Source: Petrosia ficiformis (taxonomy: Eukaryota > Porifera > Demospongiae > Haplosclerida > Petrosiidae). Taken from it: a stretch of 64,000 nt of DNA. The translations under genes and the position numbers were made by a program. Under the pieces are notes generated by a model. That model was not told where the DNA came from, searched no databases, and saw nothing but the letters and a program-made list of their open reading frames with translations. Shown in pieces: positions 41,510 through 54,700 of this stretch; the first letter of the stretch is position 1; every line of letters starts with the position of its first letter. The stretch lies in the NCBI GenBank assembly GCA_947044365.1, contig OX345636.1, positions 56,771,746-56,835,745 on the forward strand, written 5' to 3'.

Positions 41510-42840
41510 GATGATATGTTTTATTATTTTAGCATGCAGGCTTACAGAGTCTATATGCTTTTTTGATTATAGTAAAAGAATTAGCAATTAGTTAGTTAAC
41601 ATAAAGGAGTGTTATAAATATATAGTATTTAACAATCTTGATTTTAATATATTCACATATGCTTTGATACTTTGGTGTTATTGGACTCCTGACAGGGATA
41701 GTCTGGCCTTGGGAACCAGAAATGGGGGTTAAAGACTCTTTGGTGGGATCCCAACCCTCCCCTCTCTATCCGTATCTGGAGATGCTTATAGAGTCCTGTT
41801 CACCAATGCACCAGTAAATACATGTAATAATAACTTACTTACAAAACCTTGAAGTTAAATAACGGCCCAATCTTACTGGATTAAAAAAGATCCTACTCCC
41901 TTGAAAACTTTACCTACCATACTTATGCACATGTGCTCTCCTAATTAACCTTAGGTGGGCGTTTCCAATTAATAATTAAAATTATTGCAAGGCTATTACT
42001 ATTACAGATGCTGTGTGTGTGTGTTTGTGTTTAGAAAAAATGAGACAGCTAGTGTTTACCAGATCCTCAGGCCGTACATCTGAACGAACAGGCGGCCCTA
42101 CGGGGACTGACTTCCAACTGAATGACAGACCTCTCTCTGTCAGGAGGTAACTTCTCCTCTGAAGCTTCAGTGGTACGAGTATCTGACACTTACTTCACCT
42201 CATTCATATCTTATAAAGCTGAAGTGCTAAGCTTAAAAATCTAGACAGGCATAATAGGTTTCTCTTCAGCTCTAGTGCTTTTGTTTTTTATTTTCATGTT
42301 TTATTCGACTCATCTTGATGGTCTGTTGTTATTATTTTAGCATGCAGGTTTACAGAGTCTATATGCTTTGTTGATTATAGCAAAATCTGGTATAGATTAG
42401 CAATTAGCTACTTAACATAGATATTTAACAATCTTAACTTTTAACATATTCATATATGCTTTGATGCTTTGGCGCTACTAGACTCCTGACAGGGATAGTC
42501 TGGCCTTGGGAACCAGAAGTGGGGGTTAAAGACTCTTTGGTGGGATCCCAACCCTCCCCTCTCTATCCGTATCTGGAAATGCTTATAGAGTCCCATTCAC
42601 CAATGCACCAGTAAATACATGTAATAATAACTTACTTACAAAACCCTGAAGTCAATCAATGGCCTATTCCTACTGGATTACAAAAGATCCTACTCCCTTG
42701 AAAACTTTACCTACCATGTGCTTATACACATGTGCTCTCCTAATTAATCTTAGGTGGGCGTTTTTAATTAATAATTAAAATTATTGCTTAGGTGGGCGTT
42801 TTAATTAATAATTATTGCAAAGCTATTACTATTACAGATG

Positions 42841-42880
<40 letters not shown>

Positions 42881-42942
42881 AGAAAAAAGAGACAGTGTTT
42901 GTCAGATCCTCAGGCCTTCAACTGAACGAACAGGCTGCCCTT
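41510..42942. repeat. diverged direct duplication of a ~600-bp segment (about 800-bp offset)
   Basis: Copies at about 41510-42103 and 42320-42942 share GACAGGGATAGTCTGGCCTT, CCCAACCCTCCCCTCTCTAT, a (GT)n run and GATCCTCAGGCC. Function unknown; no good ORF. Confidence 0.85.
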
Positions 42943-42944
42943 AT

Positions 42945-43290
42945 CTGTAGTACATGTACATGTAATTATCTTTAGTACATGTACATGTATAATTATCTGT
43001 AGTACATGTACATGTATAATTATCTGTAGTACATGTACATGTAATTATCTTTAGTACATGTACATGTGTAATTATCTGTAGTACATGTACATGTACAACT
43101 CTCATTTTTCATTTTTCCATTGCCTCAGGTGTCTTTCTTTCTTTTTTTCTACATCTCTGATAACATCATGTACATGTATAATTACCTGTAGTACACGTAC
43201 ATGTACACGTGTAATTATTTGTTGTATACACATGTTCTGTAGTACATTTACATGTATAAATAACTGTAGTAGATGTACATGTATATGACT
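42945..43290. repeat. minisatellite, ~27-bp CTGTAGTACATGTACATG unit
   Basis: About ten copies. The SINE tail (43103-43150, TTGCCTCAGGTGTC then TTTC repeats) is inserted in the array. Confidence 0.9.
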
Positions 43291-43852
43291 TGTTTGCTTA
43301 TACTGTATAAATGTTTTCAATGTAAGGCTAATAATGTAAACTTACATGTATAGTACATGTATATGCACATAATTTAAATACAGTGTATCTTTTATAGTAC
43401 TGCAGGTAAACTGTATAGAACAGACTTCTTTCCTGGACTAGGATGGATGTTGACAGTTAACCTATGACATGAGTTGAAGGATAAATGGCCAATAAGGTGA
43501 ATTACATGTATATGTATGTACATGTACTTGCACATACATGTATAAATATATACTGTGTAATGTTTATAATAATGGCCAATAAGATGAATTATACACATGT
43601 ACATATACTGTGTAATTACGTGTATAATGTTTATAATTTATTATGAGTTGAAGGTTAAATGGCCAATGAAGGGAATTATTGCTGATCATGTGACCTGTGG
43701 CCAGTCAGAGTGCAGATATGATGCGTCACATGTTTGAACATTAAATCACTTATTATACACTTTTGCATGCAATAAGTTAGTTATTGTACACTTTGCTCAC
43801 CTCTACTAACGAAGCTGCTCCAACAAGAGTGGTAGTTCACCAGATTGTCAAT

Positions 43853-43985
43853 AAATCGCTTATAACACATTTCACAGTGCATCGTGTGTTTTAATGTAGC
43901 ACTTAGGTGGTCAATAAAGGTCTTGTTTATATTGACTCACGCTACATTAAAACACCTAATCACAGTAAAATGCGTTATAACTATT
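43853..43985. repeat. long imperfect hairpin (MITE-like)
   Basis: Arms CGCTTATAACACATTTCACAGTG..GTTTTAATGTAGC and GCTACATTAAAAC..CAGTAAAATGCGTTATAA. No ORF. Confidence 0.7.
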
Positions 43986-44367
43986 ACATAAATATATGTT
44001 TATGTAACGAGCCTCATGATGAATAATCTAAAGTTTTTGATACATGTGTATGTTTTGAAGCATGGGGCAAATTAACCCAACAATGGTTAGTGTGTGCACC
44101 ATTGGGAACACATCTTGACTATTCTTGAGCCCATTAAGAAACAGTTAATGATGTTAGTGACAATAATTATAATAATAATTAACTGTGCCATCTGGCCCAA
44201 AGAGGGAACTGTGCAGTGTCAGCACTGCACAGCTCATAAAACTTCATACATACATGTAGTGTGCCATACGAGTTCATCAAAAGCAATGCTCCTGAATCTT
44301 GTGACTGAAAACTCACATGATATACATGTATGATACATGTATAATATACATTACATGTGTTAGTAGG

Positions 44368-44883
44368 TAGGACTGAGCGATAATATCAATTTATAGATTA
44401 TCATGATATTTTTACGATTATATCAAATTTTGTATTGCAATAATTACCCCATGTGTCTGTGAATGCACAATTATGATTTTGATAGTTTTCTTGAAAGCAT
44501 CTTTAACCTTAACAGTCACCACAGCTTTTCATAGATACAATGTATCAAGATATAGCTTATTCTGCAGTTAAAGCAAGGAATTGTTTCGTTTTGAGCCTGT
44601 GTTTAGTCGATAAATCACACACGGGCAATGCCCACTTTTCACTAGCAGATTAGCTTTCCAGCTTTCATCTCTCTGTGGACCTGGCTTTCACTCTCACTGG
44701 AACTGGAGACATCATTAAGCTTATAGATTAGTCCCATAAAAGTAAGCTAAAGACAGAAGGATGTGATTTTCGAGCGACTATGTGCATGTTAATTGCAATA
44801 TAGTACACATACGTGACGTAAATTATCTCAATAATTTGGCAATTATCAATGGTGATATCATAAACCAATATCGCTCCGCCCTA
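44368..44883. mobile_element. hAT-type MITE, TAGGACTGAGCGATAAT ends
   Basis: Imperfect inverted ends TAGGACTGAGCGATAAT and ATATCGCTCCGCCCTA resemble those of the intact hAT at 45024 (TAGGGATGGGCG). The target duplication is not clear. Non-coding. Confidence 0.65.
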
Positions 44884-45023
44884 TTTATTGTATGATTGAA
44901 TTCCTTTATCATGTGACTGATATCTTATATGACGTGATAGAATGTCGTTATTCTCATACAGTATTTCATGTGATTAGTATCCGATAGATTACATGTATTA
45001 TAGATATTCTATGTAGTTATTTG

Positions 45024-47246
45024 TAGGGATGGGCGATAACTCAAATTCACTGTTACGGTTATCATCATATCTATTATCACAATAACCTTGATTACCTTGT
45101 TAATCAAAAATTCAAATCAAGACAAAACAAAATTAAAAATAATACACAAAAATGATATGTCCAGATAATTGTGTACATGTACAAGCATGAGAAATATAAT
45201 ATGTAATTTATCACACTATGTTTTTAGGCAGAAAAACTAGTTTGTCAACATTTTTGGGAAGAAGTCGAGAGCGTAAATGATCATTAATATAACCTGCTTT
45301 GCTAAAGATCCTTTCAGAGGGTACACTGGTGCCGCCACAGACACATAAATATTTCTTTGCTAACTGTGCTAAAATAGGAAATCGTCCTTGTTCAGTCTTC
45401 CACGACTCCAAAGGGTTTTGATCAATAGAGACCATAGGAAAGTCAAGTTAGAAAGCCAACTCATTTTCTACTTTCTGTGTTGGTGTTATTGATGGCCCAG
45501 TATCAGTTACTTGTTCGAATTCTGTGATAATGTTACTCATAATTGCAGCTAGTCCTTTTGCTTTTTTTGCAGGTGGAACATCATCAGTCTCACAGCTCTC
45601 CTCTAGACTAATAACCTTATCAGAAATATTATCAGATGTATCAAGCAGGAGAATGCATTCCTCAGTGACAGTAGAGATAATATTTTCCCTACTACTCCCT
45701 TCCTCAAAGTGACAATCCTTAAATCGTGGATCTAAAAATGTCGATATATCCATCACCATCTTAACTCTAGCTGAAGTATTCCGTTTCATTAAATCTTCTA
45801 TCAGTACTTTCTTCATCTGTTTTGCCAAGTTACTATTGTCACTAGAAGCTGTCATATCCTTCTGAATATGCCTGATAATAGGACCTATTGCAGAAATGGT
45901 TACCTCTTTTTCACCCGATAAGGCATCTGTTAGATAAGAAACAGGCTCTAGGACCCTGACAATAGTTTCTAAAACAGTGAACAAATCATCTGATTTTGTC
46001 TATCTGTGGCAAGTACAGCACAGATTGCTTGTTGCTGTTCAATAACTCGCTTTACCATGGAGTATGTTGATCCCCACCTGGTAGCTACAGAAGCTATGAT
46101 GAGTTTATGTTGTGGTAAGTCTAAGAACATTTGTTGCTCAGTGAGATCACATTTCTTTTTCCAGCTGCGATGGAATAGTTCAACTAGCCTACGGCACCTG
46201 GCAAGGGCAGACTTAACTCTAGCACAATCGAGAGCCTTATTGACTGCCAAGTCTAAATTATGGCCAAAGCAGCTAACTCTTATCCAATCAAGACTACGAA
46301 ATGCAGCAACAATGTTCGAGCCATTATCTGTGGTAGAGGCAACAAGATATTCTGCAGAGAGCTCCCAGTTGTTAAGGACATCATTCAGTGCACTAGCAAT
46401 GTTTTCACCAGTATGGTCTTCATACATAGGTGATGTGTTGAGACAAAATGAGTTTAAATTCCAAGTTGAGTCTATAAAATGTACTGTAACAGTTAAGTAG
46501 GGAATAGTAGCTGGGCTGGTCCAAAAGCCAGTTGTAAAGGCAAAGTAACTACAGTTATTTAGTTTAGGACATACAACTGACTCCCTCACATGATTATACA
46601 ACTTTGGAATTTCATAATCAGTGAAATGCTTCCTAGATGGGAGCTGGTATCGAGGGTTAAGCTTAGAGATTAGATGACGGAAGCCTGGCCTTTCTACACT
46701 AGATATTGGCTGCATGTCTGTGGCCAAGTAAAAAGTGACTGCTGAGTTTAATTCTTTGGTAATATTTGATTGTGAAGGATACTTCATACTACGCTCCTGT
46801 AGTTCATGCAAAGTTGGCTGGACAAATTTCCCCTTTGTGGAACATACCTTCTTTGCAACTTTAGGCCATGCTTCTGAATATTTATCTGGGTGGTGATCTC
46901 TCAAATGTGTGATTAAATTACTAGTATTCCCACCCTTTGCTGGTACGACTTTACCACAAACCTTGCATACTGGCGAGCCACACTCCTTGACAATAGGACA
47001 CCCCTCAGAGTCTGCTTTCAGTCCGAAATAATTCCAGACCACACTGATGGTGTTAGGTTTCTTTACTAGAGTATCGCTTTGGCAAGATCCACTATCCTCC
47101 ATATTCAGTTAAACATGTGATGGAATAATTTTAGTGCGCATGCGCAAACGGCGGTTTATTCACTATTAATTAATATTAAAGGTAAGGTTTACCGTCACAA
47201 GATAGACCGCGGTTTTACCGTTATACCGTTATACCGCCCATCCCTA
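45024..47246 (-). mobile_element. complete 2223-bp hAT transposon
   Basis: Ends TAGGGATGGGCG / CGCCCATCCCTA are flanked by the 8-bp duplication GTTATTTG (45016-45023, 47247-47254), the hAT hallmark. One transposase gene lies on the - strand. The element sits in the intron between the first two MGAT1-like exons, opposite in orientation. Perfect ends and near-intact coding suggest recent insertion. Confidence 0.95.
45211..47102 (-). pseudogene. hAT transposase, ZBED type (one frameshift, one stop)
   Basis: Starts at 47102 (MEDSGSCQ..). A BED zinc finger (VWNYFG, CKVCGKVVPAKGGNTSNL, HLRDHH) occupies about residues 20-70. A hAT RNase-H-like core follows: FTTGFWTSP, STTDNGSNIVAAFRSLDW with a candidate catalytic Asp, CFGHNLDLAVNKAL, and VATRWGSTYSM. 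The dimerisation region near 45420-45240 reads FPILAQLAKKYLCVCGGTSV and SERIFSKAG. The frame shifts between 45969 and 45984, and an in-frame TAA lies at 45448-45450, so about 625 residues would be encoded if unbroken. BED fingers bind the transposon ends; the core cuts and joins DNA. Confidence 0.9.
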
Positions 47247-47254
47247 GTTATTTG

Positions 47255-47396
47255 TTTATACAATGTACATGTTATTATGTACATGTACATGTAGTTATTG
47301 GATAATACATGTTATTATGTACATGTAGTTATTGGTTTATACATGTTATTATGTACATGTAGTTATTGGTTTATACATGTTATTATGTACATGTAG
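47255..47396. repeat. minisatellite, TACATGTAGTTATTGGTTTA unit (~31 bp)
   Basis: Four to five copies directly upstream of the 47397 MGAT1-like exon; its last copy supplies the acceptor (ATGTAG) of that exon. Confidence 0.85.
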
Positions 47397-48040
47397 TTAT
47401 TGGGATGATTGGACGAGACTAGAAGAACAAAGAAATGGAAGGTCAGATCTTGATTACAATAGCCACACCCACTTTGTTATGTGGACTGAACTTGTTTTGT
47501 ACTTAGCGATGTAAAATATCATTAATTGTACATATACATGTACATTATACATGTACATATATGTATGTGTACATGTATGTACATTTGACACAATTTCAAT
47601 ACTTACATGTATCATTACTTACATGTACTTCTTGCCGTACAATATAGATCTTGTATTAGACTTGAGATATCTCGTACACAAACATTTGGTAAAAAGGGTG
47701 TCAGTCATGGACAATACTTTGAACAGCACTTGAAATATATTGTGTTAAATGAGAATCCATATGATTTTCTATCAGCTGATTTGTCATATCTACTAGAGGT
47801 ATGTACATGTACATGTAGTGTGTGTGTGTGTATTGGTGTGTACATGTATGTCCGTGCATGTACATGTATATGTAAAATAGTGTATCATGTACCAAGAACT
47901 AACATGTACCAAACAGTTCCTTGATGCCATGACTTGGTCTTAGGGCCCACTCTCCTTGATTGTTCATGTTGGTTTTAGGTTAAATTTTCATCGAGATTGA
48001 TGCTACCATTACCTACACACAGCATTACACACACACACAC

Positions 48041-48114
48041 CAGACATGGGGTCAATTACAATGCAATGTAATATATTAGTATTACTATTATCTATTACCA
48101 TTACCCCATGTCTG
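48041..48114. mobile_element. 74-bp MITE, CAGACATGGGGT ends
   Basis: Inverted ends CAGACATGGGGT / ACCCCATGTCTG with ACACACAC on both sides, consistent with an 8-bp hAT-type duplication, although the host is an AC repeat so this is not decisive. Confidence 0.65.
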
Positions 48115-48767
48115 ACACACACACACTATACTTTACTTGAGCATTTTAATTCACAATGCCCTCAAGATAAGCATGTGATGACTTCATAATTATGTACTAT
48201 AGTGTATACTTTAATGTCACATAGTTACACTGTAACTCAATAATGAAACAATGATTGAAATTTGACATAATTTATACCAAAAAGAATGAGAAGGATAATT
48301 ATATGAAAATGGTACCGGTAAAAAGATTGCTAGTCATTCTAAACTAAAGTTATGAACATTTTTCCAAGATAATGAACGTGAATGACCTTTATTTGCAAAT
48401 GGCCTTCACTGTTGCTATATAAAACAAGATTCCCTTCACAAAATTAATTTTTGAAACTCCATCTTTATCACAATTTAGGGTAATTTATGAAGAAGTGTAT
48501 GTTAAACGTATTCATAGTTTGAAGGACGTATCACTCAGTGAAGTTATTCATAGTAAATCTAAAGAAGAAGTACAAGTGAGATACTCAAATCTAAAAGAAT
48601 TCAAAGCATTTGCTAAACATCTCAAGATCATGAGTGATTCAAGAGTGAGTTAATATAAGTACTTGGGATTATGCAGGGCATTTGTGGGGATGAGCCTACG
48701 TTACTTAATGGAATAGGAAGTGTGTCCAAGTTAGAAAGACTGTTAATGCACAGAACATACATTGAAG

Positions 48768-51700
48768 GGCCTATAGCACTACATGTGGTGTAATCATAGT
48801 GTACTGTACTGCACCATGTGGAGACAGACTCCTAATACATTAGCCTACAGCACTACTGGTGGTATATGTAATCATAGCTATTCAATGAGTGTGCTGTACT
48901 TCACCATGTAGAGACTCCTAATACATTGAAGAGCCTATAGCACTACTGGTGGTGTATGTAATCATAGCTATTCAATGAGTGTGCTGTATTGCACCATGTA
49001 GAGACTCCTAATACATTGAAGAGCCTATAGCACTACTGGTGGTGTATGTAATCATAACCATTCAATGAGTTTGCTGTACGTCACCATGTAGAGACTCCTA
49101 ATACATTGAAGAGCCTATAGCACTACTGGTGGTGTATGTAATCATAGCTATTCAATGAGTGTGCTGTATTGCACCATGTAGAGACTCCTAATACATTGAA
49201 GAGCCTATAGCACTACTGGTGGTGTATGTAATCATAATCATTCAATGAGTTTGCTGTACGTCACCATGTAGAGACTCCTAATACATTGAAGAGCCTATAG
49301 CACTACTGGTGGTGTATGTAATCATAGCTATTCAATGAGTGTGCTGTACATCACCATGTAGAGACTCCTAATACATTGAAGAGCCTATAGCACTACTGGT
49401 GGTGTATGTAATCATAACTATTCAATGAGTGTGCTGTACTGCACCATGTGTAGGTAGACTCCTAATACATTGAAGAGCCTATAGCACTACTGGTGGTATA
49501 TGTAATCATAACTATTCAATGAGTTTGCTGTACTTCACCATGTAGAGACTCCTAATACATTGAAGAGCCTATAGCACTACTGGTGGTGTATGTAATCATA
49601 GCTATTCAATGAGTGTGCTGTACGTCACCATGTGTAGACTCCTAATACATTGAAGAGCCTATAGCACTACTGGTGGTATATGTAATCATAACCATTCAAT
49701 CAGTGTGCTGTACTTCACCATGTAGAGACTCCTAATACATTGAAGAGCCTATAGCACTACTGGTGGTGTATGTAATCATAACCATTCAATGAGTTTGCTG
49801 TACTTCACCATGTAGAGACTCCTAATACATTGAAGAGCCTATAGCACTACTGGTGGTGTATGTAATCATAACCATTCAATGAGTTTGCTGTACTTCACCA
49901 TGTGTAGACTCCTAATACATTGAAGAGTCTATAGCACTACTGGTGGTATATGTAATCATAGCTATTCAATGAGTTTGCTGTACTTCACCATGTGTAGACT
50001 CCTAATACATTGAAGAGCCTATAGCACTACTGGTGGTGTATGTAATCATAACCATTCAATGAGTTTGCTGTACTTCACCATGTAGAGACTCCTAATACAT
50101 TGAAGAGTCTATAGCACTACTGGTGGTATATGTAATCATAGCTATTCAATGAGTGTGCTGTACTTCACCATGTAGAGACTCCTAATACATTGAAGAGCCT
50201 ATAGCACTACTGGTGGTGTATGTAATCATAGCTATTCAATGAGTGTGCTGTATTGCACCATGTAGAGACTCCTAATACATTGAAGAGCCTATAGCACTAC
50301 TGGTGGTGTATGTAATCATAACCATTCAATGAGTTTGCTGTACGTCACCATGTAGAGACTCCTAATACATTGAAGAGCCTATAGCACTACTGGTGGTGTA
50401 TGTAATCATAGCTATTCAATGAGTGTGCTGTATTGCACCATGTAGAGACTCCTAATACATTGAAGAGCCTATAGCACTACTGGTGGTGTATGTAATCATA
50501 ATCATTCAATGAGTTTGCTGTACGTCACCATGTAGAGACTCCTAATACATTGAAGAGCCTATAGCACTACTGGTGGTGTATGTAATCATAGCTATTCAAT
50601 GAGTGTGCTGTACATCACCATGTAGAGACTCCTAATACATTGAAGAGCCTATAGCACTACTGGTGGTGTATGTAATCATAGCTATTCAATGAGTGTGCTG
50701 TATTGCACCATGTAGAGACTCCTAATACATTGAAGAGCCTATAGCACTACTGGTGGTGTATGTAATCATAGCTATTCAATGAGTGTGCTGTATTGCACCA
50801 TGTAGAGACTCCTAATACATTGAAGAGCCTATAGCACTACTGGTGGTGTATGTAATCATAATCATTCAATGAGTTTGCTGTACGTCACCATGTAGAGACT
50901 CCTAATACATTGAAGAGCCTATAGCACTACTGGTGGTGTATGTAATCATAGCTATTCAATGAGTGTGCTGTACATCACCATGTAGAGACTCCTAATACAT
51001 TGAAGAGCCTATAGCACTACTGGTGGTGTATGTAATCATAACTATTCAATGAGTGTGCTGTACTGCACCATGTGTAGGTAGACTCCTAATACATTGAAGA
51101 GCCTATAGCACTACTGGTGGTATATGTAATCATAACTATTCAATGAGTTTGCTGTACTTCACCATGTAGAGACTCCTAATACATTGAAGAGCCTATAGCA
51201 CTACTGGTGGTGTATGTAATCATAGCTATTCAATGAGTGTGCTGTACGTCACCATGTGTAGACTCCTAATACATTGAAGAGCCTATAGCACTACTGGTGG
51301 TATATGTAATCATAACCATTCAATCAGTGTGCTGTACTTCACCATGTAGAGACTCCTAATACATTGAAGAGCCTATAGCACTACTGGTGGTGTATGTAAT
51401 CATAACCATTCAATGAGTTTGCTGTACTTCACCATGTAGAGACTCCTAATACATTGAAGAGCCTATAGCACTACTGGTGGTGTATGTAATCATAACCATT
51501 CAATGAGTTTGCTGTACTTCACCATGTGTAGACTCCTAATACATTGAAGAGTCTATAGCACTACTGGTGGTATATGTAATCATAGCTATTCAATGAGTTT
51601 GCTGTACTTCACCATGTGTAGACTCCTAATACATTGAAGAGCCTATAGCACTACTGGTGGTGTATGTAATCATAACCATTCAATGAGTTTGCTGTACTTC

Positions 51701-54700
51701 ACCATGTAGAGACTCCTAATACATTGAAGAGCCTATAGCACTACTGGTGGTATATGTAATCATAGCTATTCAATGAGTGTGCTGTACTTCACCATGTAGA
51801 GACTCCTAATACATTGAAGAGCCTATAGCACTACTGGTGGTGTATGTAATCATAGCTATTCAATGAGTGTGCTGTATTGCACCATGTAGAGACTCCTAAT
51901 ACATTGAAGAGCCTATAGCACTACTGGTGGTGTATGTAATCATAACCATTCAATGAGTTTGCTGTACGTCACCATGTAGAGACTCCTAATACATTGAAGA
52001 GCCTATAGCACTACTGGTGGTGTATGTAATCATAGCTATTCAATGAGTGTGCTGTATTGCACCATGTAGAGACTCCTAATACATTGAAGAGCCTATAGCA
52101 CTACTGGTGGTGTATGTAATCATAATCATTCAATGAGTTTGCTGTACGTCACCATGTAGAGACTCCTAATACATTGAAGAGCCTATAGCACTACTGGTGG
52201 TGTATGTAATCATAGCTATTCAATGAGTGTGCTGTACATCACCATGTAGAGACTCCTAATACATTGAAGAGCCTATAGCACTACTGGTGGTGTATGTAAT
52301 CATAGCTATTCAATGAGTGTGCTGTATTGCACCATGTAGAGACTCCTAATACATTGAAGAGCCTATAGCACTACTGGTGGTGTATGTAATCATAGCTATT
52401 CAATGAGTGTGCTGTATTGCACCATGTAGAGACTCCTAATACATTGAAGAGCCTATAGCACTACTGGTGGTGTATGTAATCATAACCATTCAATGAGTTT
52501 GCTGTACGTCACCATGTAGAGACTCCTAATACATTGAAGAGCCTATAGCACTACTGGTGGTGTATGTAATCATAGCTATTCAATGAGTGTGCTGTACATC
52601 ACCATGTAGAGACTCCTAATACATTGAAGAGCCTATAGCACTACTGGTGGTGTATGTAATCATAACTATTCAATGAGTGTGCTGTACTGCACCATGTGTA
52701 GGTAGACTCCTAATACATTGAAGAGCCTATAGCACTACTGGTGGTATATGTAATCATAACTATTCAATGAGTTTGCTGTACTTCACCATGTAGAGACTCC
52801 TAATACATTGAAGAGCCTATAGCACTACTGGTGGTGTATGTAATCATAGCTATTCAATGAGTGTGCTGTACGTCACCATGTGTAGACTCCTAATACATTG
52901 AAGAGCCTATAGCACTACTGGTGGTATATGTAATCATAACCATTCAATCAGTGTGCTGTACTTCACCATGTAGAGACTCCTAATACATTGAAGAGCCTAT
53001 AGCACTACTGGTGGTGTATGTAATCATAACCATTCAATGAGTTTGCTGTACTTCACCATGTAGAGACTCCTAATACATTGAAGAGCCTATAGCACTACTG
53101 GTGGTGTATGTAATCATAACCATTCAATGAGTTTGCTGTACTTCACCATGTGTAGACTCCTAATACATTGAAGAGTCTATAGCACTACTGGTGGTATATG
53201 TAATCATAGCTATTCAATGAGTTTGCTGTACTTCACCATGTGTAGACTCCTAATACATTGAAGAGCCTATAGCACTACTGGTGGTGTATGTAATCATAAC
53301 CATTCAATGAGTTTGCTGTACTTCACCATGTAGAGACTCCTAATACATTGAAGAGCCTATAGCACTACTGGTGGTGTATGTAATCATAACTATTCAATGA
53401 GTTTGCTGTACTGCACCATGTGTAGGTAGACTCCTAATACATTGAAGAGCCTATAGCACTACTGGTGGTGTATGTAATCATAACTATTCAATGAGTGTGC
53501 TGTACTGCACCATGTGTAGGTAGACTCCTAATACATTGAAGAGCCTATAGCACTACTGGTGGTGTATGTAATTATAACTATTCAATGAGTGTGCTGTACT
53601 TCACCATGTAGAGACTCCTAATACATTGAAGAGCCTATAGCACTACTGGTGGTGTATGTAATCATAACTATTCAATGAGTGTGCTGTACTTCACCATGTG
53701 TAGACTCCTAATACATTGAAGAGTCTATAGCACTACTGGTGGTATATGTAATCATAGCTATTCAATGAGTTTGCTGTACTTCACCATGTGTAGACTCCTA
53801 ATACATTGAAGAGCCTATAGCACTACTGGTGGTGTATGTAATCATAACCATTCAATGAGTTTGCTGTACTTCACCATGTAGAGACTCCTAATACATTGAA
53901 GAGCCTATAGCACTACTGGTGGTGTATGTAATCATAACTATTCAATGAGTGTGCTGTACTGCACCATGTGTAGGTAGACTCCTAATACATTGAAGAGCCT
54001 ATAGCACTACTGGTGGTGTATGTAATTATAACTATTCAATGAGTGTGCTGTACTTCACCATGTAGAGACTCCTAATACATTGAAGAGCCTATAGCACTAC
54101 TGGTGGTGTATGTAATCATAACTATTCAATGAGTGTGCTGTACTGCACCATGTGTAGGTAGACTCCTAATACATTGAAGAGCCTATAGCACTACTGGTGG
54201 TGTATGTAATCATAGCTATTCAATGAGTGTGCTGTACGTCACCATGTGTAGACTCCTAATATATTGAAGAGCCTATAGCACTACTGGTGGTATATGTAAT
54301 CATAACCATTCAATGAGTTTGCTGTACTTCACCATGTGGGGACTCCTAATACATTGAAGAGCCTATAGCACTACTGGTGGTGTATGTAATCATAGCTATT
54401 CAATGAGTGTGCTGTACGTCACCATGTGTAGACTCCTAATACATTGAAGAGCCTATAGCACTACTGGTGGTACATGTAATCATAACTATTCAATGAGTTT
54501 GCTGTACTTCACCATGTAGAGACTCCTAATACATTGAAGAGCCTATAGCACTACTGGTGGTGTATGTAATCATAACCATTCAATGAGTTTGCTGTACTTC
54601 ACCATGTGTAGACTCCTAATGCATTGAAGAGTCTATAGCACTACTGGTGGTATATGTAATCATAGCTATTCAATGAGTTTGCTGTACTTCACCATGTGTA

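Larger units (their letters stand above)
43406..48644 (+). pseudogene. MGAT1: MGAT1-like (GlcNAc-transferase I) exons, broken
   Basis: Four exons: 43406-43496, 47397-47441, 47648-47798, 48479-48644. They read LYRTDFFPGLGWML..HELKDKWPI, YWDDWTRLEEQRNGR, CIRLEISRTQTFGKKGVSHG and DLSYLLE, then VQVRYSNLKEFKAFAKHL. These are the conserved C-terminal half of alpha-1,3-mannosyl-glycoprotein beta-1,2-GlcNAc-transferase, the type II Golgi enzyme that starts hybrid and complex N-glycans. Phases agree at the first two joins. The third needs a missing mini-exon of about ten residues (phase 0 to 2). Odd: TGA at 43465-43467 stands where the family has Trp (L-W); the N-terminal half with the metal-binding acidic motif is absent; and both flanks are satellite DNA. 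Either a pseudogene, or a real gene disrupted by assembly error. Confidence 0.8.

Noticed and set aside
46006..46500. 164-codon + strand ORF
   Set aside because: A shadow of the hAT transposase frame on the opposite strand, which has clear BED and hAT motifs.
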